NCBI GenBank assembly: GCA_023091665.1
Contig: JALJCQ010000002.1
Span: 1 to 64,000 of the forward strand
Direction: 5' to 3'
Source: Pythium myriotylum
Lineage: Eukaryota > Oomycota > Peronosporomycetes > Pythiales > Pythiaceae
Length of the DNA: 64,000 nucleotides
Shown here: in pieces, positions 49,932-60,148 of the stretch
Numbering within the stretch: position 1 is the first letter of the stretch
Layout: each line of letters opens with the position of its first letter
Notes under the pieces: generated by a model
What the model saw: only the letters and a program-made list of their open reading frames with translations
Databases searched by the model: none
What the model was told of the DNA's origin: nothing
Translations under genes and position numbers: made by a program

Positions 49932-50321
49932 TTAAATATTAACAAATACTTTTTTAAATAATAAAAATTTTTGATTCAAGAAAAAATTTATTTTTTTTTT
50001 TAATAAATCATTTATTAAAGGTACTTCGTTTATTTTATGAGTTTCATTTAATTTATATATAGATAATTTTTTAATTAAAAATGACTCAAAATTTGAACAA
50101 AAAGTTTTATAAGAATTATTAAAGAAAAAAATTACATTATTTTTTTCAAAATTAATTTGATTTTTTTTTTTATTATTAACTATTATTTTTTTTTTTCTAA
50201 ATTTTAAATTATAACAAACTTTTGGTAAAAAAAAATAAGTAATAAAAAAATAAAAATTTAAAAAAAAGAAAAGAAACCATGAAACTTGATTAAAAAATGA
50301 AAATTGATCAAATTGTGGCAT
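49932..50321 (-). CDS. atp8: ATP synthase subunit 8, second copy
   Basis: Mirror of 10154-10543. Confidence 0.93.
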   Translation of the reverse strand: MPQFDQFSFFNQVSWFLFFFLNFYFFITYFFLPKVCYNLKFRKKKIIVNNKKKNQINFEKNNVIFFFNNSYKTFCSNFESFLIKKLSIYKLNETHKINEVPLINDLLKKKINFFLNQKFLLFKKVFVNI

Positions 50322-50324
50322 AAT

Positions 50325-51065
50325 TTATTTTTGTTTTTTTTGTTTTTTTACATATCCTTTTCCAGAAAGATTACTTTTTTTTTTTTTTTTATTTCTTTCT
50401 AAAATCATTCTTTTTTTTAAATTTTTTATTCGTAGATATTTAATAAGATCTTCTAAATAAGAAATACGAGAAAGTATATTTTTATTCTTATTTTTTTCAA
50501 TTTTAAAATTTAAATATCTTAATTTATAAGATCTAATAATTTTATTTACTTTAATTTTTTTAAAATTATTAAAAAAATTTTTATATCTAAATTTTTTTTT
50601 TTTAAATTTTCTTGTATAGAAATTTTTTTTATTATAAATTAGATTATTTAGATTTATAGATTTCATTGGAAATACAAAGCCTAAAATTGAGATTAGACTT
50701 TTTTTACTTTTTCCTGTCATAAGACGACCTTTAATTATATTTCTGTTTTTATTTCTTATATAATTAACCATTATTTTATTAAAATTATATAAAATATTAT
50801 AATTTAAATTATAATTAAATAATATTTGATTTTCATATAATGTATCTATAGTATAAGTTGTTTTAAAATCTAATACAGTTAAAGGGATTTCAATATTTTC
50901 AGAATTATTTAATTCAATAATATTTAAATCTTGATTTTTATATAATATTTGATTTTCAAATAAAATATTTTTTAATTTAAATTTTCTTTTTTTAAAAGAA
51001 TTATTTTTCAAAAAATGTTGATAATTTAGTAAATTATTAAATTTTTGTATTTTTAGTTTATTCAT
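50325..51065 (-). CDS. orf246, second copy
   Basis: Mirror of 9410-10150. Confidence 0.6.
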   Translation of the reverse strand: MNKLKIQKFNNLLNYQHFLKNNSFKKRKFKLKNILFENQILYKNQDLNIIELNNSENIEIPLTVLDFKTTYTIDTLYENQILFNYNLNYNILYNFNKIMVNYIRNKNRNIIKGRLMTGKSKKSLISILGFVFPMKSINLNNLIYNKKNFYTRKFKKKKFRYKNFFNNFKKIKVNKIIRSYKLRYLNFKIEKNKNKNILSRISYLEDLIKYLRIKNLKKRMILERNKKKKKSNLSGKGYVKKQKKQK

Positions 51066-51080
51066 TTTTAAAATTAGGTA

Positions 51081-51154
51081 TAGGCTTAGTAGGACTTGAA
51101 CCTACAACTCTACCGTTATGAGCGGTATGCTCTAACCAATTAAACTATAAGCCC
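51081..51154 (-). tRNA. trnI(cau): tRNA-Ile (CAU), second copy
   Basis: Mirror of 9321-9394. Confidence 0.8.
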
Positions 51155-51161
51155 TTATTAA

Positions 51162-51566
51162 TTATTTATAAATAAATTTAGTTTTAACAGGTAATTTATT
51201 AGAACCCGCTTTTAATACTTTTTTAGCATTTTCCAATGAAATACCACTAATTTCAAATAAAATCTGGCCTTTTTTTACTTTAGCAACCCAAAAAGAAACA
51301 GACCCTTTACCTTTACCCATTCTATTTTCTGTAGGTTTTGCTGTAACAGGTGTATCCGGAAAAACTCTTATCCATAAAAAACCTAATCTTTTCATTTTTC
51401 GGACAATAATTCTACGAGTAGCCTCAATTTGACGAGCAGTTAATCTAGCCTCTTCTAATACTTTAATAGCATATTTACCAAATATTATTTTATTTCCTTT
51501 TGATGTTTTACCTACAAGTTTACCTTTAAATTGTTTTTTATACTTTGTTCTATTAGGAAATAACAT
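51162..51566 (-). CDS. rpl16: Ribosomal protein L16, second copy
   Basis: Mirror of 8909-9313. Confidence 0.98.
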   Translation of the reverse strand: MLFPNRTKYKKQFKGKLVGKTSKGNKIIFGKYAIKVLEEARLTARQIEATRRIIVRKMKRLGFLWIRVFPDTPVTAKPTENRMGKGKGSVSFWVAKVKKGQILFEISGISLENAKKVLKAGSNKLPVKTKFIYK

Positions 51567-51572
51567 TTATTT

Positions 51573-52328
51573 TTATTTATTTTTTAAAAAAACCCAAAAT
51601 TTTATACTACATATACCAGAAGGAGTTTTAAATTCATTAAAATGGTATTTAATATCATATTTTAATGTATTTAAAGGAATTTTTCCTTTTTGATATACTA
51701 ATTTTTTTTTTCGTTTAGAACCATTTAAACGACCTTTAAATTGTAATCTATAACCTATAAAATTTGAAAATATTTTAAAAAAAGCTTCTAAAATATTATT
51801 AATATTTTTTATGAATTTTTTATGAGCTTTTTTTCTTTCTAAAGTTTGTTTAATATAATATGATATCATATTAATATTTTTGGTGTAAAAGGCATAACTA
51901 AAATTATAAATCATTTTTTTTACATCATAATTTATTCTGTTATTTCTTTTTATAAAACGAAAAATTTTTCCAATATTTTTTTTTAATAACTTTAAATCTT
52001 TTAATTTAATTCTTCTTACAAAAATTTTAATTGAATGATCTTTATAATAAGAATTTAATTGATTTATTATTTTATTGAAAGATTTTAAATTTTTTGACTG
52101 TTGACTTTCATGTAAATATATATATATATTTATATTTTTTGAAATTTTTACAATATTTAATTTTATTAATTTTAAATTTTTATAATTAAAAATATTTTGA
52201 AAATATTTTCTAATTTCTAAATCAAAATGTAATAAATTAGGATATTCTTTTTTTTCAACAGTCCATTTTGAATGCCAATTTTCATTTTTATTTAATCGTA
52301 AACTTATTGGTATAACTTTTTGACCCAT
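51573..52328 (-). CDS. rps3: Ribosomal protein S3, second copy
   Basis: Mirror of 8147-8902. Confidence 0.96.
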   Translation of the reverse strand: MGQKVIPISLRLNKNENWHSKWTVEKKEYPNLLHFDLEIRKYFQNIFNYKNLKLIKLNIVKISKNINIYIYLHESQQSKNLKSFNKIINQLNSYYKDHSIKIFVRRIKLKDLKLLKKNIGKIFRFIKRNNRINYDVKKMIYNFSYAFYTKNINMISYYIKQTLERKKAHKKFIKNINNILEAFFKIFSNFIGYRLQFKGRLNGSKRKKKLVYQKGKIPLNTLKYDIKYHFNEFKTPSGICSIKFWVFLKNK

Positions 52329-52331
52329 ACT

Positions 52332-52568
52332 TTATTTTTTCTTTTTATAAATATGTTTTTTACGTGTATTAATAAATTCACCAAATTTAAAACCAATCAT
52401 TTTTTCATTAATTTTAAGATTTGTAAAAGTTTTACCATTATAAACATTTACAAAGTGATCAATATATTCAGGTAATATTGTTAAATTTTTATTATAAATT
52501 TTGATCCATTGTTTTTTTTTTAATAAATTAACTCGAAAAAAAGGACCTTTGTATTTACTTCTAGACAT
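52332..52568 (-). CDS. rps19: Ribosomal protein S19, second copy
   Basis: Mirror of 7907-8143. Confidence 0.96.
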   Translation of the reverse strand: MSRSKYKGPFFRVNLLKKKQWIKIYNKNLTILPEYIDHFVNVYNGKTFTNLKINEKMIGFKFGEFINTRKKHIYKKKK

Positions 52569-52573
52569 ATTCG

Positions 52574-53380
52574 TTATTGAATAATTAATTTCTTTTTGTT
52601 TTTTTTTCTAGTAGGTTGACCTTTAGTTATTTTACCTTGTGGTGTTACAGATGGTCTACCTCCACTTGTTTTACCTTCACCTCCACCATGTGGGTGATCA
52701 ACAGGATTCATAGCCACTCCTCGAACAGATGGTCTTCTATTTAGCCATCTAGAACGTCCGGCTTTACCTAATTTTATTTTTTTATGGTTTATATTAGAAA
52801 CAATACCTAAAGTAGCATAACAAGTTAATAAAATTAATTTTAGTTCTCCAGAACTTAATCTTATTTTTGCGTATTTATTGTTTATTTTTTGAATTAATTG
52901 GGCAGAAGTACCTGCACTTCTGATTAATTTACCTTTACCTTTAGGATATAAACTAATATTATGTATTAAACTTCCTATTGGTATATTTTTTAATGGTAAA
53001 GCATTTCCTGTTTTTAATTCGGCTTCTGGTGAACTTTTAATGTATTGATTTAATTTTAAACCTTCTGGTGCTAAAATAAAATTTTCTTCAAAATCATTTT
53101 TTATGTAAGCAATATTTGCAGATCTATTAGGATCATATACTATTTCAGATACATAACCTTCAATATTTTTTGATCTATTAAAGCTAATTTTTCTATATAA
53201 ACGTTTATGACCTCCACCGCGATGTCTTACTGTTATTTTACCTTGATTATTTCGACCATTAGATCTTTTAAAACCTTTAGTTAATTTTTTAATTTTAAAA
53301 GTCTTACTTAAATTATTTTTTTTTAATAATAATGTTTGACGTTGTGATGGTGTTATAGGATTTATTTTTTTTTCTATCAT
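52574..53380 (-). CDS. rpl2: Ribosomal protein L2, second copy
   Basis: Mirror of 7095-7901. Confidence 0.98.
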   Translation of the reverse strand: MIEKKINPITPSQRQTLLLKKNNLSKTFKIKKLTKGFKRSNGRNNQGKITVRHRGGGHKRLYRKISFNRSKNIEGYVSEIVYDPNRSANIAYIKNDFEENFILAPEGLKLNQYIKSSPEAELKTGNALPLKNIPIGSLIHNISLYPKGKGKLIRSAGTSAQLIQKINNKYAKIRLSSGELKLILLTCYATLGIVSNINHKKIKLGKAGRSRWLNRRPSVRGVAMNPVDHPHGGGEGKTSGGRPSVTPQGKITKGQPTRKKNKKKLIIQ

Positions 53381-53408
53381 TTTATATGGTATATAGAGAA
53401 TATTTATT

Positions 53409-53831
53409 ATGTTATATATTTTTAATAAAACTATTTCAAATTCAAAAAGTATATTATATTCATTAACAGTATTATATGGTATAAATGAATATCAATCTAA
53501 AAAAATTTGTAAAAACGTAGGAATTAATCCTCAAATAACTGTTAACAAACTTAAAAATCATCAAGTAAACCGTTTAATAAATTATATAAATAAAAATTTA
53601 AAAATAGAACAAGTTTTAAAACAATCTAAAAAAAATAGATTAAATGAACTTTTAGAGATTAAAAGTATTCGTGGTATTAGAAGAAGTGCAGGATTACCCG
53701 TTAGAGGTCAACGTACACATACTAATGCTAAAACTGCTAGAAAATTTAAAAAAGTATTTGGTCAAAAACAAATTAAACAAATTGTTAAAGGTAGAAAAAA
53801 TAAAAAAAAAAAAAATAATATTATATGGTAA
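53409..53831 (+). CDS. rps13: Ribosomal protein S13, second copy
   Basis: Mirror of 6644-7066; again 28 bp from the divergent rpl2 start. Confidence 0.97.
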   Translation: MLYIFNKTISNSKSILYSLTVLYGINEYQSKKICKNVGINPQITVNKLKNHQVNRLINYINKNLKIEQVLKQSKKNRLNELLEIKSIRGIRRSAGLPVRGQRTHTNAKTARKFKKVFGQKQIKQIVKGRKNKKKKNNIIW

Positions 53832-54214
53832 AATACAAACAAAAATTAAAAAAGAAAAAAAAAAATCTTTTAGTTTTAGCAAATTTACATGTTAAATGTA
53901 CTTTAAAAAATACTATAATAAGTTTAACAAAAAATACAGGAGAAGTTTTAAAACAATGGTCTACTAAATCATTAAAAAAAAGTAAATTTAAAAAAAATAC
54001 ACCTTATAATGTTCAATTAGTTGTTTATAAAATTAATAAATTTATACAATTAAAAAAAATTAAAAAATTAAATATACATTTAAATGGTACTGGTTTAGGC
54101 AGATATAATATTCTAAAAAATTTAAAAAAAAGAAAAGTTAGAATAGGTTATATTTTTGATAAAACATCTATACCTTTTAATGGTTGTAGAGTAAAAAAAA
54201 TGAAACGACGTTAA
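53825..54214 (+). CDS. rps11: Ribosomal protein S11, second copy
   Basis: Mirror of 6261-6650, overlapping rps13 by 7 bp. Confidence 0.96.
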   Translation: MVKYKQKLKKKKKNLLVLANLHVKCTLKNTIISLTKNTGEVLKQWSTKSLKKSKFKKNTPYNVQLVVYKINKFIQLKKIKKLNIHLNGTGLGRYNILKNLKKRKVRIGYIFDKTSIPFNGCRVKKMKRR

Positions 54215-54220
54215 TGTATT

Positions 54221-54304
54221 GGATAGGTGATCGAGTGGTTTAAGGTGTCAGTCTTGAAAACTGAAGTATGAATAATACCGTGGGTTCGAATCCCACTCTA
54301 TCCT
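54221..54304 (+). tRNA. trnS(uga): tRNA-Ser (UGA), second copy
   Basis: Mirror of 6171-6254. Confidence 0.95.
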
Positions 54305-54306
54305 TA

Positions 54307-54377
54307 AAGCTAGAGACGGATTCGAACCGTCATTAAAGGATTTGCAGTCCTTTACATTACCATTATGTTATCTAGCC
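54307..54377 (-). tRNA. trnC(gca): tRNA-Cys (GCA), second copy
   Basis: Mirror of 6098-6168. Confidence 0.94.
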
Positions 54378-54407
54378 GAAATTATAATTATTATTTATTA
54401 AAAAATT

Positions 54408-54608
54408 ATGAAAAAAAGTAAAAAATTATTTACATATGAAAATAAAATTATTTTAACAAATGGATCTTCTTTAAAAATAACATCTATTAAATATTTAAAA
54501 AATTATCAAATAAATTTAAAAATTTTTAAAGAAATTAAAAATGAAAAAAATTTAAATCAATTATCTAATAAAAATAAATTAAATTTTTTAAAAAAAATAT
54601 CTATATAA
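54408..54608 (+). CDS. rpl31: Possible ribosomal protein L31, second copy
   Basis: Mirror of 5867-6067; overlaps the end of tatC by 21 bp on the opposite strand. Confidence 0.55.
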   Translation: MKKSKKLFTYENKIILTNGSSLKITSIKYLKNYQINLKIFKEIKNEKNLNQLSNKNKLNFLKKISI

Positions 54609-55334
54609 ACATATATATATATAAATAGATATTTCAAAAAAAAATATAAATAAAAAAATAATAAATATTTGACTCAATAAATCTGGTGGGGAAATTATAC
54701 TACTCATTAATATGAATTTTAAATAAAAAAATTTCCTTAAGTTAATTAATATCTTAATTTCAAAAATTCTGTTAAAAATTATATAAAATAATAAAAAAAA
54801 ATAAATAAATAAAATATATATATAGATAGAAGATAAAAATATGAAATTAAAATAATTTTTAAAATTAGGTTCAAAATAAATATTAAATAAATATTTATTT
54901 GAAAAATTTTCATTAATATTTATAAAAAATATAAAAATATTAGGAATAATTTTCATCAATATAATAAAAATCACAATAAAATTTAAAATTACGAATAATA
55001 TATAAAATTTTATAAATTTTAAATTTTCAAATTTAAACAGGCCCGTAGATATAAAAAACCAAAACTGAATTATTAATAATTGTGTTGTTATAAATGTTGA
55101 AATAAAAATAGATATTATTATATTAGTAAGAAATAATTCTGTTATATTTGTGAAAATAAAATATTTTAATAAATTACTATTTGTTAAAATATTTATAAAT
55201 AAATATATTAATTGATTAGAAAAATAATAAGAAACAAAAAATAAATAAAAAAAAGTAATAAAAAAAATTATAAAATTATATTTTAATTCAAATAAATGTA
55301 GTTGTAAATAGTTTTTTATTTTAGTATTATGCAT
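54588..55334 (-). CDS. tatC: TatC, second copy
   Basis: Mirror of 5141-5887. Confidence 0.93.
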   Translation of the reverse strand: MHNTKIKNYLQLHLFELKYNFIIFFITFFYLFFVSYYFSNQLIYLFINILTNSNLLKYFIFTNITELFLTNIIISIFISTFITTQLLIIQFWFFISTGLFKFENLKFIKFYILFVILNFIVIFIILMKIIPNIFIFFININENFSNKYLFNIYFEPNFKNYFNFIFLSSIYIYILFIYFFLLFYIIFNRIFEIKILINLRKFFYLKFILMSSIISPPDLLSQIFIIFLFIFFFEISIYIYICLYRYFF

Positions 55335-55360
55335 ATTATATATATAATAACATTATAAAA

Positions 55361-55444
55361 GCCTACTTGGTGAAATTGGTAAACACGATAGATTTAAAAT
55401 CTGTTCCCTCTTCTGGGTTATTGGTTCAAGTCCAATAGTAGGTA
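55361..55444 (+). tRNA. trnL(uaa): tRNA-Leu (UAA), second copy
   Basis: Mirror of 5031-5114. Confidence 0.95.
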
Positions 55445-55456
55445 TAATAAATATTT

Positions 55457-55539
55457 ATCAAAGTGGTGAAATTGGTAAACACGTTACACTTAGGATGTAA
55501 AGCTATAAAGCATTAAGGGTTCGAGTCCCTTCTTTGATA
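55457..55539 (+). tRNA. trnL(uag): tRNA-Leu (UAG), second copy
   Basis: Mirror of 4936-5018. Confidence 0.95.
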
Positions 55540-55562
55540 ATTTCTAAAATAATAGAATTTAA

Positions 55563-55634
55563 GACGAGATAGAGTAATTGGTAACTTATCAGGCTCATAA
55601 TCTGAAGATGTAGGTTCGAGTCCTACTTTCGTCA
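55563..55634 (+). tRNA. trnfM(cau): Initiator tRNA-Met (CAU), second copy
   Basis: Mirror of 4841-4912. Confidence 0.82.
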
Positions 55635-55644
55635 ATTTTTAAAT

Positions 55645-56016
55645 ATGATTCAAGTTCAGACAAAATTAAAAATTAATGATAATAGTGGAATCAAATTAGG
55701 ACAATGTATAAAAATTTATAAAAGTAAAATTGGTAAAATAGGTGATAAAATATTAATTTCTGCTAAAAAATTACGTTTAAATCAAAAAAAAAAAATAAAA
55801 ATAAGAAAAGGAGATTTATTTAAAGCTTTAATTATTCATACAACTTACCAAAAAAAAAGTACAATAGGAAATATAATTAAATTTGATAAAAATTGTATAA
55901 TTATATTAAATAATCAAAATAAACCATTAGGAACTAGAATTTTTGGTCCGATTACTTCTGAATTTAGAAAACAGAAAAATTTTAAAATATTATCTTTGTC
56001 TTCAAATATTTTATAA
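55645..56016 (+). CDS. rpl14: Ribosomal protein L14, second copy
   Basis: Mirror of 4459-4830. Confidence 0.97.
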   Translation: MIQVQTKLKINDNSGIKLGQCIKIYKSKIGKIGDKILISAKKLRLNQKKKIKIRKGDLFKALIIHTTYQKKSTIGNIIKFDKNCIIILNNQNKPLGTRIFGPITSEFRKQKNFKILSLSSNIL

Positions 56017-56019
56017 AAT

Positions 56020-56556
56020 ATGAACAATAATATAAAAAATCATTATAAAAGTGTTATTACATATGACCTTTTAACTAAATTACATTACAAAAATATTTTT
56101 GAAGTACCAAAAATAACTAAAATTTGTTTAAATATAGGTTTTAAAAATGCCAATATTGAAAAAAAAAAATTAATAAATATTTTAGTACTTTTAAAATTAA
56201 TAACAAACCAAAAACCGATTGTAACTCAATCAAAAAAAAATAATATTTTTTTAAAAATTAAAAAAAATTCAATTATCGGTTGTAAAGTAACATTAAGAAA
56301 AAATAATATTTATGTTTTTTTAGAAAAACTTATTCTTTTTGTAATACCAACTTTAAATAAAAAAATTAAATTTAATGAAGAAAATAAAAATATTTTAAAT
56401 TTCCAAATTAAAAATATTTTAAATTTTTTTGAATTAAGAAGAGAATTTTTGAAATTTAAAGAAATTCCACCAATCGATGTGTCAATACATACAAATGCTA
56501 AAAATAATTATGAATTATTTGCATTATTAAATTCTTTATTTATAATTAAAAAATAA
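56020..56556 (+). CDS. rpl5: Ribosomal protein L5, second copy
   Basis: Mirror of 3919-4455. Confidence 0.95.
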   Translation: MNNNIKNHYKSVITYDLLTKLHYKNIFEVPKITKICLNIGFKNANIEKKKLINILVLLKLITNQKPIVTQSKKNNIFLKIKKNSIIGCKVTLRKNNIYVFLEKLILFVIPTLNKKIKFNEENKNILNFQIKNILNFFELRREFLKFKEIPPIDVSIHTNAKNNYELFALLNSLFIIKK

Positions 56557-56559
56557 AAA

Positions 56560-56632
56560 GCGAAAATAGCTCAATTGGTAGAGTATAACCTTGCCAAGGT
56601 TACTGTTGAGGGTTCGAGTCCCTTTTTTCGCT
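56560..56632 (+). tRNA. trnG(gcc): tRNA-Gly (GCC), second copy
   Basis: Mirror of 3843-3915. Confidence 0.96.
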
Positions 56633-56660
56633 TTAATTTTGTTAAATATTATAAAATAAA

Positions 56661-56786
56661 ATGGACCCAAAGGCAGCTTTTGGTATTTCCATATTTTTTA
56701 TAGGGAATAATATTAGAATAGACATTTTAAAATTTAATATTTATCAAGATGTTTTTTTTTATAAAATTAAAAATATTTATTTATGA
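56661..56786 (+). CDS. orf41, tentative, second copy
   Basis: Mirror of 3689-3814; its TGA overlaps the orf116 ATG. Confidence 0.3.
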   Translation: MDPKAAFGISIFFIGNNIRIDILKFNIYQDVFFYKIKNIYL

Positions 56787-57133
56787 TTTTTACACTATTT
56801 TTAAGAAACAGTTTTTTGTTAATATATAACATTTCCTCATTATTACAAACAATAACAACAAAATCTTTAAAAAAAATTTTTTTATTCGTGCTATTATACC
56901 TTTTTTTTAATTTATATTTATTTCCAACTATAGCTTTATGTGAAATCGATTATGATTTGTTAGATAGAACAAATAATACATATAAAGGTTCTAAAATTGT
57001 ATATGAAACCCCAGAAGCTATTGTTACTCAAGAAGATATGGATTATGCAAATTATGTATGTGATACAATTCTTATGGTATGCACAATTGTTATTTTAATA
57101 ACTTTTCCTTTTGTAATGTATGAAGGGGAATAA
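56783..57133 (+). CDS. orf116, hypothetical membrane protein, second copy
   Basis: Mirror of 3342-3692. Confidence 0.6.
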   Translation: MIFTLFLRNSFLLIYNISSLLQTITTKSLKKIFLFVLLYLFFNLYLFPTIALCEIDYDLLDRTNNTYKGSKIVYETPEAIVTQEDMDYANYVCDTILMVCTIVILITFPFVMYEGE

Positions 57134-57179
57134 AAAAAAAAATAAAAAAAAAAAAATAAAAAAAAAAATAAAAAAAAAA
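57134..57179. repeat. Interrupted A/T homopolymer tract, second copy
   Basis: Mirror of 3296-3341. Confidence 0.85.
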
Positions 57180-57187
57180 CTATTTTT

Positions 57188-57259
57188 GTGATTATAGATT
57201 AATTGGTAAATCCTTTATCTTCCAAGTAAATATTGTGGGTTCGAGTCCCACTAATCACA
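57188..57259 (+). tRNA. trnG(ucc): tRNA-Gly (UCC), second copy
   Basis: Mirror of 3216-3287. Confidence 0.94.
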
Positions 57260-57268
57260 AAAATAAAA

Positions 57269-57352
57269 GGAGAAATGGCTGAGTGGTTAAAAGCGGCAGA
57301 CTGTAAATTTGTTGAATTAATTTCTACGTAGGTTCAAATCCTACTTTCTCCA
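57269..57352 (+). tRNA. trnY(gua): tRNA-Tyr (GUA), second copy
   Basis: Mirror of 3123-3206. Confidence 0.96.
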
Positions 57353-57464
57353 ATTATTCCAAATTAACTTTTTTTATCTTTTAAGATATTACAAAATATA
57401 AGAATATTTAAAATCTAATTTAGTGAAAAAATAAAAATTTATGTTAAATATTTAATATAAATAT

Positions 57465-58326
57465 TAAATAGAGTTTGATCCTGGCTCAGAATAAATGCTA
57501 TTGGTATGCTTAACACATGCAAGTTGAATGTTTTTTTTAAGGCATAGCGAACGGGTGAGTAACGCGTGAATTATCTACCTTTTAATTCAGAATAATTATT
57601 TTATATAAAAATACTGAATAAATAAATTAAAGTTTTAGAAACGTTAAAAGATGGGTTTGCGTAAGATTAGGTAGTTGGTAGTTTAAAAGACTACCAAGCC
57701 GACTATCTTTAGCTGGTTTGAAAGAATGATCAGCCACATTGGGACTGAGACACGGCCCAAACTTTTTTAAAGGCAGCAGTGGGGAATTTTGGACAATGAG
57801 CGAAAGCTTGATCCAGCAATACCAAGTGAGTGAAGAAGGCTAATTAGGTTGTAAAGCTCTTTTATTAAGGAGGAAAATGACAGTACTTAAAGAAAAAGTT
57901 CCGGCTAATACCCGTGCCAGCAGCCGCGGTAATACGGGAGGAGCGAGCATTATTCGGAATGATTAGGCGTAAAGGGTTTGTAGGTGGTTTTTTAAGTTGA
58001 AAAAAACAGATTAAAGCTCAACTTTATAAATTTTTTCAAAACTGAGAAACTTGAGTATAAATAGAGGATAATGGAATTTCTATTGGAGGGATAAAATATG
58101 TTGATAATAGAAGGAAGATCAAGAGCGAAGGCAATTATCTGGGTATATACTGACACTGAGAAACGAAAGCTTGGGTATCAAACGGGATTAGAGACCCCGG
58201 TAGTCCATGCTGTAAACGATGAGTGCTCATATTTAGAGTTTTTTAGATATTAAGCTAACGCGTTAAGCACTCCGCCTGAAAAGTATAATCGCAAGATCGA
58301 AATTCAAAGGAATTGACGGGAGCCTA

Positions 58327-58358
<32 letters not shown>

Positions 58359-58970
58359 AATACGCGCAGAACCTTACCAACTCTTGCAAATTTTATTATA
58401 AATTTTTATAATAAGAACAGGCGTTGCATGGCTGTCGTCAGCTCGTGTTGTGAAATGTTTGGTTAAATCCTTTAACGAGCGCAACCCCTATTGTTAGTTG
58501 CCACTTTATTAAATTTAATAAAAGCACTCTAATAAAAATGTCAATGATAGGTTGAAGGAAGGTAGGGATGACGTCAAGTCTTCATGGCCCTTATGAGTTG
58601 GGCTACACACGTGCTACAATGATAATTACAATGAGAGGCAATAATGATTTAAAAATTGGAGCAAATCTTTAAAAATTATCTCAGTTCGGATTATGGGCTG
58701 CAACTCGCCCATATGAAGTTGGAATCGCTAGTAATCGCAGAACAGCATGCTGCGGTGAATATGTTACTAGGCTTTGTACACACCGCCCGTCGCATCAAGG
58801 AAGTTAAATATTTTTAAAATAATTTTATTTTTTTAAATTTTATTAGTTAATTATTTAATTTTAATTTTTTAAAATAAGATTTAAATGTGATAAAGTTCCT
58901 AAAAAGTATTTAGTAACTTTGATGAAGTCGTAACAAGGTAGTTGTAGGGGAACCTGTAGCTGGAAGAGCT
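57465..58970 (+). rRNA. rns: Small subunit ribosomal RNA, second copy
   Basis: Mirror of 1505-3010; starts near GAGTTTGATCCTGGCTCAG at 57471 and ends near 58970 without an anti-Shine-Dalgarno sequence. Confidence 0.97.
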
Positions 58971-59097
58971 CTATTATATTCTTATATTATAAAAAGGTTA
59001 TTCAAAATAGCTGTATATTTTAGTATATGTATACTAATTTGTCGAGATTTTAATAGAAATTATTAAATAAATTTTATTATTATAGACATAAATATTT

Positions 59098-59739
59098 ATG
59101 AATTTTGAAACCATTTTTTTCTTTTTTTTTTCAAGTATAGTTTTAACTTCAGCTATATTTGTAATATATTCTACAAATACAATATATTCAGCATTTTTTT
59201 TAATTTTAGCTTTTACAAATTCTACAGGATTATTATTAATATCAGAAGTAGAATTTCTTTCTATTATGTTAATCATAATATATGTTGGAGCTATTACAGT
59301 ATTATTTTTATTCGTTATTATGATGTTAGATATTAATATATTAATAGATAAAAATAATAATAAAAATTTTGGTTATCTTCCAATTATTTTTTTAATTAGT
59401 TTTGTTTTCTTTTTAGAAACTTTTTTAATGTTTAGTAAAATTTTTACAACATATTATCATTTAATTGAGCAATCTTTTTTTAAAAATGAAGTTTTTTACA
59501 AAAAATTTATTACTCAAGTAGATTATATAACAAATGTTGAGACTATTGGACATGTACTTTATACTTATTATGCTTTTTTTTTTTTAGCTGCAGGTATTAT
59601 TTTATTAATAGCTTTAATAGGTGCTGTTACATTAACTAAAAAAGAAAAAAGAAAAGAAAGTTTTTTAACAAAAAACATATATAAACAATTATCAAGAAAT
59701 TCATTAAAAGCTATTTTTAATGTTAAAAGTAAAAATTAA
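59098..59739 (+). CDS. nad6: NADH dehydrogenase subunit 6, second copy
   Basis: Mirror of 736-1377. Confidence 0.96.
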   Translation: MNFETIFFFFFSSIVLTSAIFVIYSTNTIYSAFFLILAFTNSTGLLLISEVEFLSIMLIIIYVGAITVLFLFVIMMLDINILIDKNNNKNFGYLPIIFLISFVFFLETFLMFSKIFTTYYHLIEQSFFKNEVFYKKFITQVDYITNVETIGHVLYTYYAFFFLAAGIILLIALIGAVTLTKKEKRKESFLTKNIYKQLSRNSLKAIFNVKSKN

Positions 59740-59740
59740 A

Positions 59741-59813
59741 ACGACCTTAACTTAATTGGTAGAGTATTAGCCTTCTAAGCTTTAAAATCTTGGTTCGAGT
59801 CCAAGAGGTTGTA
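59741..59813 (+). tRNA. trnR(ucu): tRNA-Arg (UCU), second copy
   Basis: Mirror of 662-734. Confidence 0.92.
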
Positions 59814-60148
59814 AATTTTTATATTTATTAATTTATGTTTTATTTATAAAATTTTTATAATATTAAAAACATAAATATACTTTCTTATTAAAATCTATTG
59901 TTATAGATCTTATATTAAATATTATAAATAAAAAAAATTTTATATTATCTGAAATTTATTAAATTCGTGTTATTAAAATAAAATTTTATTATAAATACTT
60001 TTGAAAAAAGGGAATTATAATTTATATTTATAATATTTAATTATGAATAAGTATATATATATATATTTTAAAATTGAATTATTATTTTAAAAAATATATA
60101 TTATTTGAGAATATAATTTGATTGAATTATATTTGAGTTTTCATATTT
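59814..60148. other. AT-rich spacer before nad9
   Basis: Mirror of 327-661; no gene seen. Probably contains the nad9-cob leader region. Confidence 0.6.
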
